In this document: positions 23,291-33,599 of the stretch, piece by piece | Numbering within the stretch: the stretch's first letter is position 1 | Layout of the letters: every line of letters starts with the position of its first letter | Source of the DNA: Toxonevra muliebris | Taxonomy: Eukaryota > Arthropoda > Insecta > Diptera > Pallopteridae | DNA: 64,000 nucleotides | Direction: 5' to 3' | NCBI GenBank assembly: GCA_963691655.1 | Contig: OY829326.1 | Location: 59,575,776-59,639,775 of the forward strand | Position numbers and translations under genes: made by a program | Notes under the pieces: model-generated | Database searches by the model: none | What the model was told of the DNA's origin: nothing | The model's input: only the letters and a program-made list of their open reading frames with translations

Positions 23291-26200
23291 ATGAGAGTTG
23301 CTTTAATTTCGGCAATTTTATGCGGCATTGTGGTGACGACAGGTAAGGAATACAATAATTTATTCAAATTCTAAACATTTTGTCGAAAAAATAATACAAA
23401 TTTTTTTTTTTGGTTAGTTAATTAATTATTATATTTTATTTACTTAATTACACAGATATTACACGGTTTATAATTAATTATTCAGAATTTTTATTAATTT
23501 TACTAGTATTGTATGTACTTGTGAAAAGAGAGAGTGAGTTTATTTTATTTCAGCAGGGCAGTGCTGCCAGAATCCGGAAATTCATCCATATTTTGGGATT
23601 TTTTTTGCCTAAATTGACGCAAGGAGTCTTGAGTCTAAAAAAGACAAACCAGCAGAAGAAATTTTATTTAGAAAAGTTGGAAATATCATTTCGAATAGTT
23701 TAATTAATCAGTATTTTTTAAAATGCTTCAGCTTTTAGATCCAAAAATCGTTCAGTAAATCGCTATAGTATTACAATTTATGTAGGATATGAATTGCATG
23801 ATCAGTGGAACAATTTTCCAAAAGAATTCATTGCCGAATTGCAAAGTTCCTGACTCTTGGAAAGCCGTAACTGATAAGACACCTTTGAATACTTTCTATT
23901 GTTACTGACAATAAAAAAATGCAGTATTTGTACTTTAATCTGCTATTGAAGGTTAAAATAATAGTTTTATTTTGATCGTGAAATAAAAAAATTTCAAGTT
24001 TTTAAAAATTAATATTTCTCAAAAACCAAATATTTTGTTATAAGCGCTAAATTTAAGAATAGTTTAATTTTTGACTAATAATTTCTCAGTCTGCAACGTT
24101 GTTCAAAAAAATTTTTACTTTTTGGAATTGTTATGTAAAAATACAGACTGAAAATATCGTTTTATAGAAGAGAATGAAATGGGATCTTTGGAATAAGATC
24201 TCTGGCAACACTGCTACAGACTTATCAATTTTACTTACACACAAATTTGTGGGTTTATTTAAGCTTAAAGTTTCATATTATTATTTATATATTCATAGTA
24301 TTCACGGGTTGTTGCGATATGTTCTTGATGTGATGCGAAATTCGGGTTGCGGAAGTTTGACACCTTTCCACTTTAAAATTCGTAAGAAAATCCAAAATAT
24401 TTCGATTATTTTTTAATGAATTTTGAGAGAAAAACTATTTCGCATCTCCAATATTTGTATTGAACCCTAATCGCCTGGTTGTATTGGTGCTCGGTGTTCG
24501 ACGAATACAAAACATTTTCTCCCGTGCTCGGTCAAGATGACTACATTCAGCTCGTTGCAAAGTTGTTTTTTGTCAAAATATACTTGTTTGTATAATACTA
24601 TTTTATATATAATGATATTGTTTCGTAAAATTACTCATATTGCCACCCTGAATACTCGGCGTGCTCGGTGTACAATACACCGAGCATATCGTGTTATGAA
24701 GCGAAATCCAAAGTCTTCTAGCTCAAATTTGATTCCGAATGGATAGTTAAATATAGATTAAATATAGTTTTCCGGAATACTTCAATAGAAAATATTCGGA
24801 AAATCAGACAAAATTTATCGCCCACTTCTCCGCGAGGGAGAAAGAGAGTAAACACGAATTTTGTAAGAGAAATAACATATTGTGGAGGATGCGGCACGAT
24901 TTCGTTGTTGTTACATTGCGAAATCTCCGGCACGCATATTTAATTGACAGCCTAATCTAACTTTATTCCAGGGTATTATTATTACAGCTTCTCTTTGGAG
25001 TTTAAAACTTTTCTTTGCGCATTATTGTTGTGTGATTTAGCATGGATATAGTCACTAATTTTGACTGCACTATAGTTTTCACCCCCACTAAATCTTTGGT
25101 GGTAGTGGAAGTCAAACTCCACTGTCACTAAACCTTTAGTGGTAATGCAAATAAAAATCAACTACCACTAAACATTTGGTGGTACTGGAAATAAAAATCA
25201 ACTTCCAAAAATAAACCTTTAGTGGTATTGGAAATAAAATTCCATTACATCCATTACAGAGGCAGATAATAAACTTTTTTTAAAAAAGAAGAAATTTCAG
25301 CTCCATTAAATAAACTAAATTTATTTAAAATATGTTCAGGTTATAGCCGGCTGATGGAAAGCACAATTTCAAGTCTAATTTACTCACAATTTTATATTTG
25401 AGATTAGCAACTTCCAAGTTATTTGTGCATCAAATTACATAGTGATGTGAAAACTCCTTCGACTGGGTGTTTTTAGGTAGGCGGTATAGGGCAGAGTTAA
25501 TTCAGGATAAATGTTTTTATTAGTTTCATCTACATTTTGTTCTCAGACATATGAAGCGAAATCCAAAGTCTTCTAGCTCAAATTTGATTCCGAATGGATA
25601 GTTAAATATAGATTAAATATAGTTAAATATAGTTTTCCGGAATACTTCAATAGAAAATATTCGGAAAATCAGACATTATATAGAGAAAAACGGCAGATGA
25701 CGTTTTACTCAGCATACCGAAATTATGCAGGGTAGCTTGGTTTCATTTAATCAAGATTTTTAACCCGAGTTCTCCTCGCGTGTCCATATGGACATATGCT
25801 CTATCTAAGAAACCAGTTTATAGATAACAGCCAAAAGTTGCATTTACGTTATTTCGGACCTTTTTAAAAAGTTTTATTCTGTGAGAATTTGGGTTAAAGT
25901 TGAAAAATGTCAAAGCAATAGTCAATATTTCTGAAACTAAAGTAGTTATCAAAGAAGGGAGTTAAGCATTTGAAAAGCCTCCTTCAAAAATCAATAACTG
26001 CATCAAAACCTGAAAACCGTAGTTTTTCAATTACAACAATTTATCCAGATTATATGTTGCTATATGGATTTATTGTGCGTAATTCAAAATAAACAAGTTA
26101 TTGGTTATGATATTTTTTGATTAGCCTCTTGCACTTTTCTATAGCTTAATCTAACCAAATTTAATTTAACTTTTTTTATTAAAATCTCAGCAAGTGCTCA

Positions 26201-27986
26201 TTTAAACTTTTTCAATCTTGCTTTATTTACTTGTCAGTCCTCGCTACCAAACCACCTAAATGGGACCCCAATTACATTGTCAAGGGTACACTCTATATAC
26301 CTTATGCCGAAATTGCTGAACCTTTTTACGCATGGTACGATCAACATACACGCCGTTCTCGTATCGATTATTATGGTGGTATGGTTAAAACCTATCAGCT
26401 GGCCAGCGATGGACAATATGGCACCTCCCTGAAATTGGCCCCAGTTACTACAGACGCCGAGGCAAATAAAATAACATGCTTACAGTTGAATGGCACTGCC
26501 GAGAATAAAGTACAAATACAAAGCATATTGCCCGATGCGAAGAACTTCACGCTTATTGGCACTGAAATCTTTTTGGGTTTCACTTGCGATAAATTTCGTT
26601 TGGAGGAAACAATCGGGCAAAAGAGGAATGTCTATACGCTGTGGGTGCGCTATAAGAAATCACCGAAATATCCCGCACGTCAACCGATACCAGTGCGCTA
26701 TGAAATGCGTGGTTATAATACGCTATTGGGTTCACATTATGATCATTACTTTTTGGATTACGATAGCTATGAACATGATGACATACCAAACGAAGTTTTC
26801 GAAATTGATGATAGTATGTATTTCCGATTAAAAGAGTACGGATTATATTACTTACATGATATTAATTGGATATGAATTTGTTTCGTTTTTAGGTATGGTT
26901 TGCGTTCCTTTCCCCGGACCTGGTACTGGCCATTATGCCACCTTTAATCCCATGCAAGAGTTTGTGCATCCTGCAGTCGATCATCACGTAGACCATTCTT
27001 TCCATCATTTCAAGGGCCAACATGGCATAAAGTATCGTACAGATAAAGAGCATGAATATCGCAAAAATATTTTCCGTCAGAATTTGCGTTATATACACTC
27101 GAAGAATCGTGCGCGCTTGAGCTATACTCTGGCTGTCAATCACTTAGCCGATAAGACCGAAGAAGAGATGAGAGCTAGACGTGGGTTTAAGTCATCGGGC
27201 GTTTATAATACTGGCAAACCATTTCCTTATAATATGGACAAACTGAAGGATGATTTGCCTGATCAATACGATTGGCGTCTATATGGAGCGGTGACACCAG
27301 TCAAAGGTATGGGCCATTTAATTTAAGAAACTTAACACAATTTAATATAATTTATACTTATCATTTGTTTCACAGATCAATCCGTGTGCGGCTCTTGTTG
27401 GTCCTTCGGTACCATTGGCCACATTGAAGGTGCATATTTCCTCAAGAATGGCGGAAATCTAGTGCGTCTCTCACAGCAAGCTTTAATCGATTGTTCCTGG
27501 CAATATGGAAATAATGGCTGTGATGGTGGTGAAGATTTTCGCGCTTACCAATGGATGATGAAAATGGGCGGTGTACCAACCGAAGAGGAATATGGTCCTT
27601 ATTTAGGCCAAGATGGTTATTGCCATGCAAGTAATTTGACATTAGTTGCAGCGATTAAAGGTTTCGTTAATGTTACCTCAAATGATCCAAACGCTTTTAA
27701 ATTGGCGCTAATTAAGCATGGACCCCTCTCGGTGGCTATTGATGCTTCAGTGAAATCATTTAGTTTTTACGCACATGGCGTGTATTATGATCCTAGCTGC
27801 AAGAATGGATTAGATGAATTGGATCATGCTGTACTAGCTGTCGGCTATGGTACAATCAATGGTGAAGATTATTGGCTAGTGAAAAATTCCTGGTCTACCT
27901 ATTGGGGCAACGATGGTTACATATTAATGTCAGCACGCAAAAATAATTGCGGTGTTATGACCACGCCTACGTATGTTGAGATGTAA
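23291..27986 (+). CDS. 26-29-p: 26-29kD-proteinase, papain-like cysteine protease
   Basis: Complete four-exon gene: 23291-23342, 26238-26813, 26893-27306 and 27376-27986, giving 550 aa, the usual size for this fly family. Exon 1 encodes a signal peptide (MRVALISAILCGIVVTT). Residues about 20-210 form the family-specific N-terminal region ending in DDIPNEVFEIDDS, and about 245-305 the I29 inhibitor propeptide (EYRKNIFRQNLRYIHSKNRA). The C1A domain has the oxyanion Gln349, catalytic Cys355 (SVCGSCWSFG), His498 (LDHAVLAVGYG) and Asn518 (NSWSTYWG). All active-site residues are present. The orthologue was described from flesh fly haemocytes as a two-chain protease acting on foreign proteins. Introns have phase 1 throughout. 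The 2.9 kb intron 1 carries repeats. AATAAA at about 28077 is a likely poly(A) signal. Confidence 0.96.
24487..24690. repeat. inverted repeat region with TGCTCGGTGT words
   Basis: The word gtgctcggtg occurs at about 24489 and 24661, with a partial copy near 24523. The last copy forms a perfect hairpin: TGCTCGGTGTA (24662-24672), a 3-nt loop, then its complement (24676-24686). The first and last words could be the ends of a small MITE of about 200 bp. It lies within intron 1 of the protease gene. Confidence 0.4.
24695..24810. repeat. direct repeat, copy 1
   Basis: This 116-bp segment (tatgaagcgaaatcc...aaatcagaca) recurs base for base at 25550-25675, where only one extra 10-bp unit (ttaaatatag) is inserted. 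Both copies are in the same intron and orientation, 855 bp apart. Confidence 0.85.
25083..25245. repeat. minisatellite of about 41 bp units with internal palindromes
   Basis: Four units follow each other, each starting with ACTAAA (25087, 25127, 25167 and a degenerate one near 25209). Each contains a short palindrome such as ACCACTAAACATTTGGTGGT (25164-25183), followed by a constant gGAAATAAAAATCAACt spacer. It lies in intron 1 of the protease gene. Confidence 0.75.
25550..25675. repeat. direct repeat, copy 2
   Basis: Second copy of the segment at 24695-24810, identical by eye except for a 10-bp expansion of an internal ttaaatatag unit. The sequences flanking the two copies differ at both ends. 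Confidence 0.85.
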
Positions 27987-28087
27987 GTAAAGTAAAACGA
28001 ATAATTTTACTGATGAGAGTTATTCAATTGTAATATTTTTGTATAATTTCTTTATGATCCTACGTAAATGAAACTTTAATAAAAACA

Positions 28088-29050
28088 TATTTTTTTTATT
28101 TAAGAAAATACTTGATTTGTTTACAATATATATTTATTTGCTTCTGAAGCGTTTCACTCGTTTATAAAAAAGTTATCAGTAAAGCCCACACAAATAGATT
28201 CACACTTCAAAAACAGATGCAGCTTAGCGAATTCGCAGGAAAAACCAGCGCCAGCATAGATTAGTTGCAATTCTTAAAGTTTATTGTGCTCAGATTTCAC
28301 TTGTGGGTCAATTATTACAAAAATAAACTTTCAATTGAATTGATAAAGAGACAAATGCAATGTTTAGTTAGCAAAGACAAATACAGTTTAAAAGTGATAT
28401 GACGGTGAACAAATGTATGAGCCTATTAAAGTTACAGAATACTTTCACAATTTCAGAATGCAAACAATTAAACATGTATTGCTGAATAGTTAGTAAATAA
28501 TGAATTGTTGGTTTTATTTCAAAATTCTTTCCATTGTCTTCAAGTGTGAGTCTTTTGATTTCAGTATTTGTCAATCCCAATCACTATCAGTAAGATGGTT
28601 CAGCTTTACATATTGTATAACAGGAGAAATAAACTAATGGCGTTTTATTTGAAAGATTTTAAGTACAGGCCACTAAACACAAGAAAAATGTATAGAAAAA
28701 AAATATATATGTAATCTTCATATTCCATTCTGCATACTCGATTGTTCTAATTTGTTTACTTTGGATCCTTATTTTGTTGAAAAAACAAATCGTTTACAGA
28801 GGCGAATTTACGATTCGGGGTTGGCAGGAGCTGATTAGGTAGGATATAAGTATTCTGAAGGATATCTACCTATCTATCTAATAGAAGAAAGATAATGAGT
28901 CTAATAGGAAAGATTTAGGTCAGCAACAGGCACAACAACAATGTGGCTAAGCTATGAACAGCGAGGACCTGCTCGTAAGACCAATTCCTCAGAGGTTTGG
29001 GTCCTGAAACGCCGCTTTAAAAATGCAGAAGGTATTAGAAGGGAATTATT
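28088..29050. other. intergenic sequence, no gene seen
   Basis: AT-rich DNA downstream of the protease gene. No exon, RNA or element was identified before the Tc1-like relic. Confidence 0.4.
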
Positions 29051-29170
29051 GAACATGATGGCAATGTGGGGTGGTATTTTCCAATGAGGCCAAATTCAGC
29101 ATCTTCGGATCTGATGGAATCGCGTATGAGAGGCGAAAGACACTATAGCGACAAATGCGTTAAACGCACC
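28970..29170 (+). pseudogene. Tc1-like transposase relic
   Basis: At about 29060-29145 the plus strand reads VVFSNEAKFSIFGSDGIAYE followed by RRK. This matches the Tc1 transposase block around the second catalytic Asp (W.DESKFNLFGSDG..WVRRK), here with Asp replaced by Asn. The sequence just upstream (28970-29060) may be the preceding part in another frame. The rest of the element is not readable. Confidence 0.55.
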
Positions 29171-30046
29171 CTTAGACAGGGAGACAGTCGAATCGTCTGA
29201 GAGAGACTCTTTTTACGTCCCTGAACAGCTAGCACTAATAAATGGGATGGCAAACGCCTTTCAGTACAAGCGGAACCTTTGGCATATTATGAAGGTGCAA
29301 TGTTACAAAAAAGATTCGTTGAATTAAACCGTATTCCGGCAATGTTCGGGATCTCTTTTTTGTAACATTGCAGCAGTGTAGTATAATAGAATTAAAAATT
29401 CAGCATCATCATGTCTTTCCGTCAAGACCTTATTTCCTTTATCCAGGAAAATGGTTTGACATTGACAAACAATGAAAAATTTCTCTTTCATTAATAGGTG
29501 CACGCCACGAGTAGACGAACGATTTTGTTGGGAATAGATTAAGAAGATATTTGTTAATGAATTCCTCTTCATTGAGTTTTAGAGCGATTTGAAGTGCTTT
29601 CTACATGCTGAATGTTATTTTTTAAGAGTTAGAGATCTGTGCTATTGTGGTCGTTTTGTATTTATTACTTTGCGGCTGATATGATTATGCTCGGTGATAT
29701 ATTTGCTACATGTTGGATAAGGTAAGACAAACCGTCTGAATTAGATATTTTTTATATAAATTTCGTTGAATGTTCAAATAACTAGTATCTTTTAAGATTT
29801 TTTGATACACAAAATTCAATAAAATTGTCAATTCTTTGAGCCAGTAAACGAATATGTTAAGCTACCTGATGAAATAGCGTCCAATTCGTGAATAGATATA
29901 ACTGGCCATAAACCTTTTACCTTAGTAGGAAGCAATATTAAAAGCCAAAAATAGTGTTTGTATATTTCCAAATTACTTTTAATTAAAAAAAATTTCCAAT
30001 CGCCAATATGCTAGTATAGCGCTTTACAAGGAATTAGAAATGTAAT
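29170..30046. other. intergenic sequence, no gene seen
   Basis: AT-rich spacer between the Tc1 relic and the 3' end of the proteasome gene. No feature could be supported. Confidence 0.4.
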
Positions 30047-30052
30047 TTATTC
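30047..30052 (-). terminator. candidate poly(A) signal of Prosbeta2
   Basis: AATAAA on the minus strand (plus tttatt), only about 20 bp past the stop codon. This would give a very short 3' UTR. Confidence 0.45.
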
Positions 30053-30071
30053 AATAAAACTTATACAAATC

Positions 30072-31094
30072 TTAAGCAACTTCCATGGGGATAGCAATAA
30101 CCTCCTCTGTAATGTCGAGTTTTGTAATTTTCGTTTCTAAAACAGCAGACTCGCCATTTCTGAATTCGTAGTTATGCTATTTTAAAAAATACAAAATATA
30201 ATGTGAATTAATTAATAAGATAGCACAAAGAAAATCTCCACTTACCTTTCGCTCGCCTTTCTTATTAGCGATTTCGTAATTACGGTAATCCATCGTGGAA
30301 TCTTTGCGTACGACACGCAAGTCAATATTCGAGCCGGAACCTAAATCATTGAAGACACCAGCAGCGATAGCATCACGCACAAGCTTCATACCATCAGCCT
30401 CGGACATATCGGGTGTCCAACGTGATTCGAAAACAGCCATAGCAGCCAAACTGCCTGAACCCATAGTAGCATATGGCAATTTATCGGTGGAACCATGTGG
30501 ATGAATGGAATAGATGTATGAGCCGGTCTTATCGACGCCGCCCAAAACTAAAGCAGCACTAATGTGTCCCTGATAGCGGAAAAGCATTTGCTTAAGCAAG
30601 GTATTTGCAGCGACAACAGGCACTTGACGGCCCGTATTAAGACGGAGCAACTCCAACTGCGATGCAATTAAATCCGTAGTCATTTCCGTATCGGCTGCTG
30701 TTCCCGCACCACAACAACTGTGAGAATAGTGTAGGAGCAGTAAAGTGTAAGTATAATTATATTTATATGCCGTATTAGGGTACTTACTACATATTTTTGG
30801 CGAGGTAATGAATTTTAGAGCAATTTTTATCCGATACAATGGTACCCTCAGTGGCGCGTGTATCAGCACCTAAAATAACACCATCCTTGAATATAATGCC
30901 CGCAATTGTTGTGCCAGTTTTTACAGTCCTCGGTGGTTGGAAACCGCTTTGAAGAAGCAGCGCATTTCTGTGAAATGAAGAGAATTATTGAAATATTGCT
31001 TACCTTTGAAATGTTGTTGGGTTAGCATTTACCTTTTGCAATTATCAAAATTGAAGCCAGCTTTGGGCACGTCACGATATTGCTCCAACTGCAT
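30072..31094 (-). CDS. Prosbeta2: proteasome subunit beta type-7 (beta2), trypsin-like catalytic subunit
   Basis: Complete four-exon gene on the minus strand: 31094-31033, 30967-30788, 30717-30246 and 30176-30072, giving 272 aa, the normal size for fly beta2. It is one of the three catalytic subunits of the 20S core and cleaves after basic residues. The propeptide ends at Gly39 in [10 protein letters not shown]. The catalytic threonine is Thr40, with Asp56 (GADTRATEG) and Lys72 (CSKIH) at the expected mature positions 17 and 33. The exon 3 reading [17 protein letters not shown] and the block [13 protein letters not shown] are typical. The C-terminal tail ends IPMEVA. All introns have GT-AG ends and matching phases. 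It is divergent from mRpL39, whose ATG lies 1.2 kb away. Confidence 0.96.
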
Positions 31095-31376
31095 TTTTAA
31101 TCTCTTTTATTTTTTAAGCAATTAAGAAAAGCTAATTTTTGCACAATAATTCTTTAAAAGTTGCAAGTTATACCGAAGCAATGACAAAACAAATTTATTT
31201 TTTGACAGTTTAATTACAGTGCAGTGGAATATTTTCATGACTCATAGTCGCATTTTTTCGTATGTGCAAGGTACTAAAAAAGTCAATCACATTCAAAAAC
31301 TAAAAAAAAACTGTTCGTTGGAAAATAAATTTTAGTTTGAAGTTATTTAAGAAGTGTACTTTTAGACGAGAAACTT

Positions 31377-31811
31377 GTTGCTAGTCTCCTTTTAGATTAT
31401 TGAACTGCTGACGGTTAACTTTTGAGTTTTTGGGTGAGAGACGAGGAGATGAGAGTGGAATGATAGCTGACGGCAACTATCATCCAGTTCCGTTTTTACA
31501 GTTTTTGTTTTTTGACATTCAAGCAACTCCTCAATTACACACATTTTATTTGTAGACATTTTTATTTATTAAAAGCAAAACTAGATTATTTGTAAGTACT
31601 TATCATACTATTATATAAAAATATGATCAGAGTGTATTAATGAAAAAAATTACTAAAGAATACCAAAATAGGCAATAGTAAAAAGAAAAATTTGATCGTT
31701 AACAGTTGACGAATGTATGCATGAATGCAAATGACGACACCAAAAAAAAAAAAAAAACTCACAAAAGTTAACCGTCAACAGCCGAACAATTTAACAGAGA
31801 CCTAGTAACTC
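31377..31811. repeat. large imperfect inverted repeat (MITE candidate) between two divergent genes
   Basis: The left arm (31377-31429) contains tgctgacggttaacttttgagttttt. The right arm (31760-31811) reads its complement, including aaaagttaaccgtcaacagc, and the similarity extends outward over about 50 bp with a few mismatches. The interior also has a small hairpin near 31460-31485 (gatagctgacggcaactatc). There is no ORF. It sits in the shared upstream spacer of Prosbeta2 and mRpL39. Confidence 0.6.
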
Positions 31812-32292
31812 TTAAATGTGATGGAAAGAGCGAGAAGACGAAAGAGGAATAGTAAAAGACTCTTGAGCTAAATTTACTGATATTTCTCTTTTTATATTTT
31901 CGTATTTCTTCATTGTTTTTTCCAAAGCGAATTTAATAAGTCCCCTTTTAGACGCAGCGATTTTCCAGCGATTTCCCTCGGCGATTCTCTTTTTTGCCAG
32001 TTTTCTATCGCCGGTAGTTTTTAAACACATTGATTTCGACCAAGAGACTGTTACTTTCTGTTTGCTTCTTTGGCACTGATATAAAAAAGTACTGTGAAAA
32101 GTACTTATTTTGCAGCTTTACCAATGATAGTCAAACTGTGGTAGTGAATGAACTCCAATTGATATCGTGCATGCTGATAATCAGCTGTTTTTGAACTGGA
32201 CAATTTAATTTGTGATGTTATAATTTTTTTGTGCATAGATTTGAAGATTTCATATAAACTATATAAACATAACATAAGTATAAATTAAAAAT

Positions 32293-33594
32293 ATGTCGGC
32301 CACAACAAAGCTATTGCTTCCAAGGTGGAACCAACTTGCAAGAGTACGAAAACTTACAAATTTACGTAAGTGCCGGCGATATGCCTTTGGTTTATATATT
32401 CCATGGGGATTTGTTCTAATAAAGCTATTTTTCTATTAAATTGCAGACCACTTCTCGAGTATCAATGTGAGTACTGCATCCGCCATAGCTAGCCGCAATG
32501 AACTGTTCACAGAAGAACAGCGGCGTCAAAATGAGGCGGTGGGTCGCATTGATAAGATTGAAGTGCGCTATTTAGGGCTGCCTGAAGATGTGACATTAGC
32601 AATGAATCGTGCACTCTCCACCCCATATAATTGTGCTCAACACTTATCCGAAGGTCATTGCAAGCGTTCGGCGCTCGCTTTAATCGATGGCAATATACCA
32701 TGGGACATGCATCGTCCGCTGCAAGATTCCTGCACATTGCAATTGTTGAATTTCTCAGTTGCAGATCCACATGTAGTAAACAAGTGAGCCAGAATATTAA
32801 ATTTAATTAAACTTACTCTATGTCTCTCATGCCACCTTTATGTAGAGCCTTTTGGCGTACTTGCAGTTTCATGTTGGGTGCCGCATTACAAAATTGTTTC
32901 AAGGATGAAGCACGTCTGCAATTACATAGTTTTCCTGGACCAAATGGTAAGTTATATTATATAAAATGTACATACGTACATGTCTTAGTAATCGTAAATT
33001 CATGAATATCTTCAGTTAAATCGGGCAGCTTTGTGCACGATATTGTTTTAGGTGCCCAATCGTGGCAACCTACAAAAGCTGAAATGCGTGCTGTCTCTGC
33101 AGAAATGATAAAACTAGCTGCTAAAGATATAAAAATTGAACGTTTAGATGTGAATAGTGAAATTGCGCTAGAAATTTTTAAAGAATCGCGTTATAAACGT
33201 GAACAATTACCCAGTATTGCAGCGCAGAATCATGGACGTGTTATACTTTATCGTTTGGGTGAACATATTGACATCTCACGTGGTCCTATGGTAGCGTCAT
33301 CTAGTTTTGTGGGCAAATGCACGATAGCAGCAGCGCATAAAGTCGCCAATGAAGGAGATAATGATGCTATTTATAGAATACAAGGTGTCGCCTTGCCAGT
33401 AGGATTTACATTAAATCATGTGGCTTATGGTGCGCTGGAGGCACGTGCTAAAAAACTGGTATATTAATTGGGATTCTATTGAATTCAAAGCATATAATTA
33501 ATGTATTTTCTCTTTATCTTATATCATTTTTATAAAGAATCCTGCACGCTTACCAAACGAACCTTTTGAGGAGTCACATATGCAAATGGCTTAA
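32293..33594 (+). CDS. mRpL39: mitochondrial large ribosomal subunit protein mL39
   Basis: Complete five-exon gene: 32293-32365, 32447-32783, 32846-32946, 33016-33458 and 33538-33594, giving 336 aa, close to the human protein (338). The N-terminus (MSATTKLLLPRWNQLARVRK) is basic with no acidic residues, fitting a mitochondrial presequence. Residues about 65-125 form a TGS-like domain, with the sequence RYLGLPEDVTLAMN and then SALALIDGNIPWDM. The following part resembles the editing-domain fold of threonyl-tRNA synthetase, including FWRTCSFMLGAAL and HNHGR-like QNHGRVILYRLGEHIDISRG. The catalytic synthetase domain is absent, as in all mL39 proteins. Splice phases match at every junction. Reading through intron 4 would stop after two codons. 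Confidence 0.94.
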
Positions 33595-33599
33595 ATAAT

